From: Planctomycetota bacterium
Lineage (GTDB): Bacteria; Planctomycetota; UBA1135; GCA-002686595
Direction of reading: 5' to 3'
Assembly (NCBI GenBank): GCA_016795245.1
Contig: JAEUIA010000015.1
Span: 1 to 64,000 of the forward strand
DNA: 64,000 nt
Below are positions 8,452 through 17,255 of the stretch, piece after piece; positions within the stretch are counted from its first letter, which is position 1, and the number at the start of each line of letters is the position of its first letter. A model generated the notes under the pieces. The model ran no database searches. It was not told the DNA's origin and worked only from the letters and a program-made list of their open reading frames with translations. The position numbers and the translations under genes are program-made.

Positions 8452-11160
8452 TCAGTGCGCTTCCAGCCAATTAGCGCCGTGGCCGAAATCGACTTGCAGC
8501 GGCACGCGCAGCCGCACCGCGTTCATCATGCAGTCGCGCACGAGGTCGGTCATGGCGGCGAGCTCGCTCTCGGGCGTTTCGAGCAGCAGTTCGTCGTGCA
8601 CCTGCAGCAGCAGGCGTCCCTTGAGCTGCGACTGCTCGAGGCGTGCTTCGAGCTCGATCATGGCGCGCTTGATCACGTCGGCGGCGGAACCCTGCACCGG
8701 TGTGTTGACCGCGGCGTTCTCGGCGAACACGCGCATGCGCGGTTCGGGACTGTTGATCTCGGGGAAGCGCCGGCGGCGGCCGAGCAGGGTCTCGACGTAG
8801 CCCTGCGTGCGCGCCATCTCGAGCGTGGCATCGATCCAGCCGCGCACCTTGGGGAAAGACGCGAAGTAGCGCTCGATGAACTGGCGCGCTTCGGGCACGG
8901 TCAAGTTCGTCTCGCGCGCGAGCCGCGCCGGGCCCATGCCGTACAAGAGGCCGAAGTTGATCGCCTTGGCGCGCGAGCGCATCTCGCGCGTCACGAGCTC
9001 GGGCATGATGTTGAAGATCGTCGCCGCCGTCGCGGCGTGGATGTCCTTGCCCTCGGCGAAGGCCTTGACCAGGCCCGGATCGCCGCACAGGTGCGCCAAC
9101 ACGCGCAACTCGACCTGGCTGTAGTCGGCCGACAACAAGACCCACTTGCCGTTCGAGTCCGGTTTCTTCGGCACGAAGGCACGCCGCAGCGCGCGTCCGC
9201 GGACGGATCGCACGGGAATGTTCTGCAAGTTCGGATCGCTCGAAGCCAGTCGCCCGGTCGCAGCCGTCACCTGGCTGAAGGAGCAGTGCACGCGACCGGT
9301 CTTCGGGTTCACGAAGGTCGGCAGCGTGTCGAGGTACGTGCTCTTCAGTTTCTGCACTTCGCGGTACTCGAGCAGTGCCTTGACGATCGGCACGTCCTCG
9401 TAGTGCTGTTCCAGCGTGGCGGCGTCCGTGGACCAGCCGGTCTTGGTTTTCTTCGGGCGCTTGACGCCGGCGTCGTTTTGAATCTGGAGCTTCTCGAACA
9501 GCACTTCGCCGAGCGCTTTGGTGCTGTTGACGTTGAACTCCTCGCCCGCGAGCGCATGGATCGACTTAACAGCTGAATCGATGTCGACTTCGAGCTCCTT
9601 GCCGATCTCGCTCAATACATCGACGTCGAGCGTGATCCCGCGCTCTTCCATCGCCGTCAACACCGGGACGAGCGGCATTTCGAGTTCGCGGAACAATTGG
9701 ACCGCCTCGTTCTCCTCCAACTCGCGCTCCAACACCTTCTTCAAGCGGAACGTGACGTCGGCATCTTCGCAGGCGTACTCGGCGACCTTTTCGACCGGCA
9801 CCAGGTCCATCGTGACCTGGTTCTTGCCCGTTCCGATCAGTGCGTTCGTCGGGATCTTCTGCAGGTCGAAGAAGGTCAGCGCCAGTTCGTCGAGCCCGTG
9901 TCGCCGCGCGCTGCCGACCGCGCAATACGAAGCGACCATCGTGTCGAAGTCGGGCGGCGGCAGACTCAGGCCCGCGGCCTTGAACACCAGCCAGTCGTAC
10001 TTCGTGTTCTGGCCGATGCGTTCGAGCTTGGGATCGGTGAGCAGGGGAGTCAGCGCCGCGAGCAACTCCTTGCGTCCACCCGGAAGCACCGGCGGATCGG
10101 CGTTGAAGGGCACGTAGAAGGCGCGCAGGTTCTTGGCGCTGAAGCTCGCGCCGACGATCTCGGCCTGCAGCGGGAACAGACTCGTCGTCTCGGTGTCGAC
10201 AGCGAACGACTGCGCGCGCGTGAGCTCCGCGATCATGGCTTCCAGCGACTTGCGGTCGGTCACGGTCACGTAGTCGCGCTCTTCGCTCGAGCGCGCCGGT
10301 CCGGAGACCTTTTGCACCAGGCTTTGGAACCCGAACTTGTGGAACAACGCCACGAGCTCTTTCGGATCGGGATCCGGCGGCTTGATGCCCTCCAACCCCG
10401 GATCCAGCGGCACATTCGTGCGGATCGTCACCAGGTCCAAGGACAGCTTGAGCTGATCCATGTCGCGCAGGATGTGTTCGCGCGCCTTGCCTTTGATGTC
10501 CTCGACGTGCGCCAGGATGTTCTCCAGCGTCCCGTACTCGTCGATCAGCTTGAGCGCGCCCTTCTCGCCGATGCCGCGCACGCCGGGCACGTGGTCGGAG
10601 CTGTCGCCCATGATCGCCAAGACGTCGATCACGTGCGCCGGATCCGTGTGGAACTTCTCCTTCACCGCGTCGAAGCTCTCGATCACGAGGTCGACGCCGG
10701 GCTTGAACACGTTGTAGAGCGTCACGCGCTCGTCGACGAGTTGCATGAAGTCCTTGTCGCCGGTCACGATCATGACCTCGTAGCCCTTCTTCGACGCCGC
10801 CGTCGACAAGGTCCCGATCACGTCGTCGGCTTCGAAGCCTTTGACTTCGAACACCGGAATCCCGTGCGCGCGCACGACGTCGCGGAAGTAGTCGAGCTGA
10901 CCGACCAGTTCGTCAGGCATCTTCTGGCGCGTGGCCTTGTACTCGGGGTACATGGCGTGCCTGAAGGTCAAACCCGGCGGATCGAACGCCACCGCGATCA
11001 GATCCGGCTTCTCCTGCTCGAGGATGCGCCGCAAGGTCATCGTGAAGCCGTACGTCGCACCGATCGGCTTGCCGTCGGGCATCGTCAGGCCGGAGCGTTG
11101 CATGGCGAAGTGCGCGCGGTACGCGAGCGCGGTGCCGTCGAGCAGAAAGAGTCGCGTCAT
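8452..11160 (-). CDS. polA: DNA polymerase I
   Basis: 902 residues, the normal size for full-length Pol I. N-terminal 5' nuclease (LFLLDGTALAYRAHFA; GFEADDVIGTL; IVTGDKDFMQLV). The middle 3'-5' proofreading domain looks active: VDTETTS (Exo I), NTKYDW (Exo II) and YACEDADVT (Exo III) are all present. Polymerase motifs: A DYSQVELR, B RSRAKAINFGLLYG, C QVHDELL. Phe in the O-helix matches E. coli. The enzyme fills gaps in repair and removes Okazaki primers. The ATG at 11160 gives the standard MTRLFLLDG start; longer in-frame extensions overlap the divergent nuclease gene and are not credible. The 52-bp gap to xthA probably holds both promoters. Confidence 0.97.
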   Translation of the reverse strand: MTRLFLLDGTALAYRAHFAMQRSGLTMPDGKPIGATYGFTMTLRRILEQEKPDLIAVAFDPPGLTFRHAMYPEYKATRQKMPDELVGQLDYFRDVVRAHGIPVFEVKGFEADDVIGTLSTAASKKGYEVMIVTGDKDFMQLVDERVTLYNVFKPGVDLVIESFDAVKEKFHTDPAHVIDVLAIMGDSSDHVPGVRGIGEKGALKLIDEYGTLENILAHVEDIKGKAREHILRDMDQLKLSLDLVTIRTNVPLDPGLEGIKPPDPDPKELVALFHKFGFQSLVQKVSGPARSSEERDYVTVTDRKSLEAMIAELTRAQSFAVDTETTSLFPLQAEIVGASFSAKNLRAFYVPFNADPPVLPGGRKELLAALTPLLTDPKLERIGQNTKYDWLVFKAAGLSLPPPDFDTMVASYCAVGSARRHGLDELALTFFDLQKIPTNALIGTGKNQVTMDLVPVEKVAEYACEDADVTFRLKKVLERELEENEAVQLFRELEMPLVPVLTAMEERGITLDVDVLSEIGKELEVDIDSAVKSIHALAGEEFNVNSTKALGEVLFEKLQIQNDAGVKRPKKTKTGWSTDAATLEQHYEDVPIVKALLEYREVQKLKSTYLDTLPTFVNPKTGRVHCSFSQVTAATGRLASSDPNLQNIPVRSVRGRALRRAFVPKKPDSNGKWVLLSADYSQVELRVLAHLCGDPGLVKAFAEGKDIHAATAATIFNIMPELVTREMRSRAKAINFGLLYGMGPARLARETNLTVPEARQFIERYFASFPKVRGWIDATLEMARTQGYVETLLGRRRRFPEINSPEPRMRVFAENAAVNTPVQGSAADVIKRAMIELEARLEQSQLKGRLLLQVHDELLLETPESELAAMTDLVRDCMMNAVRLRVPLQVDFGHGANWLEAH

Positions 11161-11212
11161 GCGGGCAGTGTAGCGCTTGCGCTGCGCTTCCTCGCCGTCA
11201 CAATGCCCGCCC

Positions 11213-11983
11213 ATGGCGACGAAACTCTGCACGCTGAATTTGAACGGCATTCGATCCGCCGAGCGCCGCGGCCTGCTGAAGTGGATGGCGCGCACCAAAC
11301 CGGACGTGCTCTGTGTCCAGGAACTGCGCGCGACGCCGCAGGACGTCGAGGACGAACTGCGTGACGTGGGAGGTTGGCACTCGTGCTGGTTTCCGGCTGT
11401 GAAGAAGGGCTACGCGGGCACCGCGGTGTTCGCGAAGAAGCCGCCGGTGCGCTACGTCATCGGTTTGGGCTTCGACTACCTCGGCAACGAGGGTCGCGCG
11501 GTGCGGGCAGACTTCGCGGACTTTTCGGTCATCAGCCTCTACGTACCCAGCGGTTCGTCTTCGCCCGAACGCTTGAAGATCAAGCTCACTTTCATGGACT
11601 TGATGCTGCCGTGGGCCAAGGAACTCTTGCGCGAAAAGCGCGCGATCGCGTTGTGCGGCGACATGAACGTCGCGCCAACAGCCCTGGACCTCGCGCGCCC
11701 CAAGCAGAACGTCAAGAACTCAGGCTTCCTGCCCGAGGAGCGTGAGTGGTTCGCGCGCCTCCTGGAACTCGGCTTCGTCGACACGGTGCGCGCGCACAAC
11801 GAAGGCGTCGAGGCTCTGTACTCGTGGTGGTCGCAACGCGGCGCGGCGCGAGAAAAAGACATCGGCTGGCGCCTCGACCACATACTCGCGACCCCTCAAT
11901 TCCACGAGCGCACGCGACGCGCCTGGATCGAAAACGACGCCGGCCTGTCGGATCACGCGCCGGTGTGGGCCGAACTGGCGTGA
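11213..11983 (+). CDS. xthA: Exodeoxyribonuclease III (AP endonuclease family)
   Basis: 256 residues. Motifs of the exonuclease-endonuclease-phosphatase fold: TLNLNGIRSA (Asn, metal/catalytic), VLCVQELRA (metal Glu), GDMNVAP (Asp-Asn), WRLDHILAT and LSDHAPV (catalytic Asp-His). It would cut abasic sites and process 3' blocked ends in base-excision repair. It is divergent from polA, so two repair enzymes share a short intergenic region. The ATG at 11213 gives the canonical start; an in-frame ATG at 11177 would add 12 residues without similarity. The palindromic element begins about 50 bp downstream. Confidence 0.95.
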   Translation: MATKLCTLNLNGIRSAERRGLLKWMARTKPDVLCVQELRATPQDVEDELRDVGGWHSCWFPAVKKGYAGTAVFAKKPPVRYVIGLGFDYLGNEGRAVRADFADFSVISLYVPSGSSSPERLKIKLTFMDLMLPWAKELLREKRAIALCGDMNVAPTALDLARPKQNVKNSGFLPEEREWFARLLELGFVDTVRAHNEGVEALYSWWSQRGAAREKDIGWRLDHILATPQFHERTRRAWIENDAGLSDHAPVWAELA

Positions 11984-12034
11984 CGAACACCGAGCCGGTC
12001 CCAACGTCACACCCAGATCCCAACAAACGCTGCC

Positions 12035-12537
12035 GCCCCGCCACCCACCCCGCAACGTTTCCAAACCGACAGCCTCATACCCATGTTCTTCTCTTGACCT
12101 CAGGGCTCGAGGCGCGCGGTACTCCGCGCGACTCGAGTCCTGAGGCGGCGCTGCGTAGCACGCCTGCGAATGCCGTTGCGCTTCAACTTGCTGCGCGGCT
12201 CTTTCATCTGCTTCGCGCACACCCAGTCGCGCGCTTTCGCGCGACAGACTACGGAAGGGAGAAGTCGCAGGCAGTACTCCGAGTTCGACTGTCTCCCGTG
12301 ATGGTGATCGCAAACACCGTGGATGAGAGTGCGCGAGTGACTTGCGGCCTTGCGAACCGCGAAGCAGATGAAGGAACCGCGCAGCAACCTGAACCGCAAC
12401 GGCATTCGCAGGCGTGCTACGCAGCGCCGCCTCAGGACTCGAGTCGCGCGGAGTACCGCGCGGCTCGAGCCCTGAGGTCAAGAAAAGAACATGGGTTTGA
12501 GGATGTCGGTATGGAAACGTTGAGGGGGAGGCGAGCG
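12035..12537. repeat. Large imperfect palindrome (about 180-bp arms, 140-bp centre)
   Basis: The segment from about 12035 to 12217 is repeated in reverse complement from 12358 to about 12537, with a few scattered mismatches that increase toward the outer ends. Each arm contains a nested inverted block (CTCGAG ... CTCGAG around GCGCGG-TACTCC-GCGCG). The outer ends carry the core TCGGT-M-TGGAAACGTTG found in the tandem array at 124-256. The centre 12218-12357 is unique. Open frames cross it on both strands but translate into low-complexity, mirror-related peptides. No transposase is visible. It fills the gap between xthA and recJ and is best described as a non-autonomous mobile or structural repeat. 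Confidence 0.85.
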
Positions 12538-12563
12538 GGCGCTGTGGGCCGGGTTCGTTCTTC

Positions 12564-14333
12564 TCAACTCAACGTAGGCCGCGGCCCCGTCTTCAAGTCG
12601 GCGATCTCGAGTTCCAGATTCGTCGAACCGCGGAACGAGTTCCACTTCGGCGTGAACGCGACGTGAATCGGCATGCCCAGCGCCAGCTCGCGCGCGCGGT
12701 GGGCCTGGCCGAAAGCCATCGCCTTCAGAACCTGATTGCCTGAGCGCAGCTTCAGCATCAGGTGCGTGCCGTCCGCGCCCAAGGCGCGCGGCGTCTCGTC
12801 CAGGCGCAGGTCGTACGCGACGAGGATCGGCTTCTCGTTTTGCTCGCCGAACGGCTGGAAGCGTCCGATCTCGTTCATCAAGTCGGGCGTGACGTCGCTC
12901 CATGCAACCGCCGCATCGATCATGATCTCGGGTGCCTTGAATCCTTCCGCTCCCAGCATCTCGTGTGCCCGCGCGCAAATGGCAGCGCGCACGCGATCTA
13001 TGTTTTCAGCCGTGACCGATAATCCCGCCGCCTGTTCGTGCCCGCCGTACTGCGTGATGTGCTCGGCCGCGCCGTGCATCGCATCCAAGACGCTGAATCC
13101 AGGCACCGAACGCGCGCTGCCGCGGCCTGCATTGCCTTCCAATCCGATCACGATCGCCGGCCGCTCGAAGCGCGAGACGAGGCGCGCGGCGATGATCCCG
13201 ACGACGCCTTGATGCCAGCCCTGTCCGGCGACGACGAGCACCGGATGCAGGTTGCGGTCTGCGAACGGCGCGGCGGCGTCGATCGCGGTGCTCAACAAGT
13301 CGTTCTCGATGCGCTTGCGTTCGATGTTCAAGGCGTCGAGGTCGCGCGCGAGTGCCTTGGCTGTCGTTGCATCCTTGGCGAGCAATAGCGCGACGGCTTT
13401 CTCGGCGCTGCCCAGTCGCCCGGAGGCGTTGATGCGCGGTCCGATCTTGAACCCGACGTCCTCGCTCGAGAGTCCGCGCCCGCTGAGCCCGGCGACTTCG
13501 AGCAGGGCCGCGATGCCGGGATTCTTGGAGTTGCGCAGCGAGCGCAAGCCGTAGTGCGCGAGCACGCGGTTCTCGTCCACGAGCGGCACGACGTCGCACA
13601 CGGTCGCGATCGCGACGTAGCCCATCGCCTCGACCAGGAACTCGCGCAGATCCTCGCGCACCTTGGTCGTGCCCGACAGTTCTTGCGCCAATCCCCACGC
13701 AAGTTTGAACGCCACCGCGCCGCCGCACAGCTCGCGAAAGGGATAGCGTGCGCTCTCGAGCTTCGGATTCACGATCGCGACCGCCGGCGGCAGTTCGCCC
13801 GACGACGGTTCGTGGTGATCGGTGACGATGGTGTCGACGCCCATCGCCTTCAAGGCCGTGATCGTCTCGTGCGCCGAAGTGCCGTTGTCGACGCTGATCA
13901 CCAGCGTCGCGCCGGTCTCCTTGACCTTCTCGATGCTGTGCGGACCGAAGCTGTAGCCGTCGGTGAAGCGATTCGGGATGTGCCAGCGCGCCTGAGCGCC
14001 CAAGAGCTCGAAGAGCCGCATCAAGAGCGTCGTGCCGGTGACGCCGTCGACGTCGTAGTCGCCGTGCACCAGGATCGTTTCGCCACGCTCGATCGCGCGC
14101 GCGATGCGTGTCGTGGCGGCCTTCATGTCGGGCAGCGCGGCCGGATCGTGCAGTGCGGTGAGCTTGGGCTCGAGATGCGCCGTGGCGCGCGCGTGTTCCG
14201 TGATCCCGCGCCCCGCGAGCAAGGCCGCGCCGACGCGCGTCACGCGTTGGCCGGACATCAAGCTCTGCAGGACGGCCGGATCGTGGGTGCGCAGGGTCCA
14301 GCGAGGCGCGAGGGAGGCGAGGGTGGGGGTCAT
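12564..14333 (-). CDS. recJ: Single-stranded-DNA exonuclease RecJ
   Basis: 589 residues. DHH phosphoesterase motifs: VHGDYDVDGVTGT (motif I), SVDNGTSA (motif II), VTDHHEP (motif III DHH) and VAIVNPK (motif IV), followed by the DHHA1 region with GGHEQAAGLSV. The C-terminal OB-like domain ends near LKTGPRP. It degrades 5' single-stranded DNA in recombination and mismatch repair. The ATG at 14333 gives a family-like start (MTPTLASLAPRW); a longer in-frame start at 14441 would reach the divergent selA start region. The 3' end abuts the palindrome. Confidence 0.95.
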   Translation of the reverse strand: MTPTLASLAPRWTLRTHDPAVLQSLMSGQRVTRVGAALLAGRGITEHARATAHLEPKLTALHDPAALPDMKAATTRIARAIERGETILVHGDYDVDGVTGTTLLMRLFELLGAQARWHIPNRFTDGYSFGPHSIEKVKETGATLVISVDNGTSAHETITALKAMGVDTIVTDHHEPSSGELPPAVAIVNPKLESARYPFRELCGGAVAFKLAWGLAQELSGTTKVREDLREFLVEAMGYVAIATVCDVVPLVDENRVLAHYGLRSLRNSKNPGIAALLEVAGLSGRGLSSEDVGFKIGPRINASGRLGSAEKAVALLLAKDATTAKALARDLDALNIERKRIENDLLSTAIDAAAPFADRNLHPVLVVAGQGWHQGVVGIIAARLVSRFERPAIVIGLEGNAGRGSARSVPGFSVLDAMHGAAEHITQYGGHEQAAGLSVTAENIDRVRAAICARAHEMLGAEGFKAPEIMIDAAVAWSDVTPDLMNEIGRFQPFGEQNEKPILVAYDLRLDETPRALGADGTHLMLKLRSGNQVLKAMAFGQAHRARELALGMPIHVAFTPKWNSFRGSTNLELEIADLKTGPRPTLS

Positions 14334-14449
14334 GTCGTGCTCGGGTAGCGCACGATAGGGGATCGCCGGGGCGACTGCGAGCACCCGCACGGGGCGCAGT
14401 CCGCAACTTTTGCTTGTCGATTCGCCGCGCGCCGGAGACAACAGGCGCC

Positions 14450-15907
14450 ATGAAGGCCTCGAACAGCGATTCGCAGGCGGCGTTTCGTGCGTTGCCCTCG
14501 GTCGACGAGGTCATGCGCGATCCGCGCGCCGTGGAACTCACACGGCGGGTGCCGCGCGAGATGGTGCAGATGTTCGCGACCGGCGCGATCGACGCGTGGC
14601 GCGAGGAAATTCGCACCCAGCGGCTCGCGGGTGGGGAGCTGGAGGCGCGCCTCGCGCGCGGCGATCTGTTCGCGGCGCTGGACGCGGCCGTGGCGCGCGA
14701 ACTCGGCCGCGGCGTCAAGCGCTGCGTCAATGCGACCGGCGTCGTGCTCAACACCGGCCTCGGGCGCGCTCCGGTGCACCCCGAAGCGGCGGCGGCGATG
14801 GCGCTCGCGGCGCGGTCTTATTGCGTACTCGAAGTCGATCGCGAAACGAACGAGCGCAATCAGCGTGACGACTACCTCGGCGATCTGCTCGCGCGCGCGA
14901 CGGGCGCGGAAGCGGGCATCGGCGTCAACAACTGCGCCGCGGCGGTGATGTTGATGTTCCAGACCTTCGCCGGCGGGCGCGAAGCGATCGTGTCGCGCGG
15001 CGAGCTGGTCGAAATCGGCGGCAGCTTCCGCGTGCCGGACGTGATGGCGCGCGCCAACGCGAAGCTCGTGGAAGTCGGTACCACCAACCGCACGCGCGTC
15101 GCGGACTACGAAAAGGCGATCAACGATCGCACCGGACTGTTGGTCAAGGTCCACACCAGCAACTTCAAGATCGTCGGGTTCGTCGAGGAAGTCGGTCCGC
15201 GCGAACTGGCCGATCTGGGGGTCAGGAAGAATGTCGTGACCGGCTTCGACCTGGGCTCGGGCCTGCTCGAGATCGCGGGCGCCACCGAACTCGCGAGCAA
15301 GCTCGGTGGTGAGCCGCTGGTCAAGGACGCGGTCGCGAGCGGCGTGGACGTCGTGTGTTTCTCCGGCGACAAATTGCTCGGGGGCCCGCAAGCCGGCCTG
15401 ATCGTCGGCAAGCGTGGCGCGATCGCGGCGTTGCGCAAGAACCCGATCTACCGCGCAGTGCGGCTCGACAAGGTGACGCTCGCGGGGCTGGAGAAGACGC
15501 TGGAGCTGTTGCGCGACGGCCGCGCCGATGAAATTCCGTCGCGCGCGCTGTTGAACCTGCGTGCCGACGAATTGCGCCCGCGCGCCGAAGCACTCGCGCA
15601 GGCTCTGGCGCGGATCGACGATCTGAAAGTGGAAGTCATCCCCGAGCGCTCGCAACCCGGCAGCGGTGCCGCGCCGGATGTCTTCCTGGACACCTTCGTC
15701 GCCGCGGTGCGCCACGCGCGCCTGGGTGCGACCGCCTTGTCGCTGGCGCTGCGCCGCAACGATCCGCCGGTGTTCACGCGCATCCAGGACGGAGCCGTGC
15801 TGCTCGACCCGCGCACCCTGCTCGGGGGGGACGAGGAAGACCTCGTGCGCGCCTTCTCGAACCTTGCGGGAAGAGCGCCGGCCGCCGCGCGTCAGCCCCG
15901 CGCTTGA
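14450..15907 (+). CDS. selA: L-seryl-tRNA(Sec) selenium transferase
   Basis: 485 residues, close to the usual SelA length. The family N-terminal domain (LPSVDEVMRDP) is followed by the PLP fold with NATGVVLNTGLGR, GVNNCAAAV, GFDLGSGLL and the PLP lysine K308 in SGDKLLGGPQAG. SelA converts seryl-tRNA(Sec) to selenocysteyl-tRNA(Sec) using selenophosphate. Its partners lie close by: selD at 19260 and tRNA-Sec at 22076; the elongation factor gene selB was not found in the window. The ATG at 14450 is preferred over the in-frame ATG at 14414, which adds a non-conserved leader. Its stop overlaps the TTG start of the next gene. Confidence 0.96.
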   Translation: MKASNSDSQAAFRALPSVDEVMRDPRAVELTRRVPREMVQMFATGAIDAWREEIRTQRLAGGELEARLARGDLFAALDAAVARELGRGVKRCVNATGVVLNTGLGRAPVHPEAAAAMALAARSYCVLEVDRETNERNQRDDYLGDLLARATGAEAGIGVNNCAAAVMLMFQTFAGGREAIVSRGELVEIGGSFRVPDVMARANAKLVEVGTTNRTRVADYEKAINDRTGLLVKVHTSNFKIVGFVEEVGPRELADLGVRKNVVTGFDLGSGLLEIAGATELASKLGGEPLVKDAVASGVDVVCFSGDKLLGGPQAGLIVGKRGAIAALRKNPIYRAVRLDKVTLAGLEKTLELLRDGRADEIPSRALLNLRADELRPRAEALAQALARIDDLKVEVIPERSQPGSGAAPDVFLDTFVAAVRHARLGATALSLALRRNDPPVFTRIQDGAVLLDPRTLLGGDEEDLVRAFSNLAGRAPAAARQPRA

Positions 15908-17244
15908 ATCACGGCACGACTCAGAGCCATCCCGACGTGCTCCACCGCCACATCGACTCGCGCGAGGCGCAGCTTGCGATCCTCGGACTCGGCAGCGTAG
16001 GCCTGCCGCTGGCGCACGCCTTCGTCGCGGCCGGATTCGACGTGCTCGGCTACGACATCGACGGCGAGAAGGTCGCGCGTCTGGAGCGCGGCGACAACAC
16101 GCTGCACCATCTGCCTGAAGGTTTCGTCGCGGATCTGGTCGCGAGCGGAAGATTTCACGCCACGACGGATCCCGAGCGCCTCTCGGAAGTCGACGTCGCG
16201 ATCGTGTGCGTGCCGACGCCGCTCGATTCGGAGCGCAAGCCGGACTTGAGCTGCGTGCGCGATGCGGGCCGCAAATTGGCGGCGCACACGCGGCCTGGAG
16301 TGCTGGTCGTGCTCGAATCGACGACCTGGCCGGGCACTACGCGCGGCGTGTTGGGCGACATCTTCGCCGAACGCGGGCGCACGGCCGGAGTCGACGTGTT
16401 CCTCGCCTATTCGCCCGAACGCGAGGATCCCGGACGCAACGTTCCGGCCTCCGCGATTCCGAAACTCGTCGGCGGAACTTGTGAGCAGTCCAAGGCACTT
16501 GCGCTGCGCCTCTACTCGGCCGCCATCGAAGTCGTCGTGCCGGTCTCCAGCGCCGAAGTGGCGGAATCCGCCAAGCTGCTCGAGAACGTGTTCCGCGCGG
16601 TCAACATCGCGCTCGTCAACGAACTCAAGGTGGCGTTGGCGGCGTTGAAGGTGGACGTGTGGGAGGTCATCGATGCCGCGTCCAGCAAACCCTTCGGCTT
16701 CATGCGCTTCACGCCCGGACCCGGGCTCGGCGGGCATTGCCTGCCGATCGATCCGTTCTACCTGACGTGGATCGCGCGCGAGCACGGCGTCGCCACGCGC
16801 CTCGTCGAATTGGCGGGCGAGATCAGTCGCGAGATGCCGAAGTACGTGGTCGACCGCGCGGTCGCCGCCTTGTCGGCGCGCGGACGCGACGTCTCGGGTG
16901 CCCGCATCCTCGTGCTGGGGCTCGCGTACAAGCCCGAGGTCGACATCGTCACCGAGTCGCCGTCCATCCGTTTGATCGAACTGCTCGAGGATCTGGGTGC
17001 CGCCTGTGAGTACTCCGATCCCTACGTGCCCGTCGCGCCGACGGTGCCGGGCCACGACATCGGGCAGCGCCGCTCGCTGCCGTTGGATGCGGACGTCGTC
17101 GCGGGTTTCGACCTCGTGCTCGTCGCGACCGATCACAAGGCCTTCGATTGGGACATGGTGGCGCGCTCCGCGCGACTCGTCGTCGACACGCGCAATGCGC
17201 TCGCCGGCCGACTGGACGGGCGAGCGCACTACTTCAAAGCCTGA
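15904..17244 (+). CDS. Nucleotide-sugar dehydrogenase (UDP-GlcNAc/ManNAc 6-dehydrogenase type)
   Basis: 446 residues from a TTG overlapping the selA stop by 4 bp (TTGA). An NAD-binding Rossmann fold opens the protein (ILGLGSVGLPLAHAF, about 25-39). The middle carries the catalytic Cys279 in GGHCLPIDPFYL and the C-terminal domain has GLAYKPEVDIVTESPS. This layout is that of UDP-N-acetylglucosamine or N-acetylmannosamine 6-dehydrogenases (WbpA/WecC type), which make uronic acids for surface polysaccharide by two-step oxidation. The exact sugar is not readable. No polysaccharide genes are adjacent, so the association with selA may be only positional. The residues before ILGLG are not conserved, so the start is uncertain. 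Confidence 0.88.
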   Translation: MNHGTTQSHPDVLHRHIDSREAQLAILGLGSVGLPLAHAFVAAGFDVLGYDIDGEKVARLERGDNTLHHLPEGFVADLVASGRFHATTDPERLSEVDVAIVCVPTPLDSERKPDLSCVRDAGRKLAAHTRPGVLVVLESTTWPGTTRGVLGDIFAERGRTAGVDVFLAYSPEREDPGRNVPASAIPKLVGGTCEQSKALALRLYSAAIEVVVPVSSAEVAESAKLLENVFRAVNIALVNELKVALAALKVDVWEVIDAASSKPFGFMRFTPGPGLGGHCLPIDPFYLTWIAREHGVATRLVELAGEISREMPKYVVDRAVAALSARGRDVSGARILVLGLAYKPEVDIVTESPSIRLIELLEDLGAACEYSDPYVPVAPTVPGHDIGQRRSLPLDADVVAGFDLVLVATDHKAFDWDMVARSARLVVDTRNALAGRLDGRAHYFKA

Positions 17245-17255
17245 ACGCACCACGC

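Noticed and set aside
11746-12666. Open frames crossing the palindrome on both strands
   Set aside because: The two translations are mirror-related because the DNA is an inverted repeat; composition is Arg/Ala/Ser-rich with no domain, so they are not called as genes.
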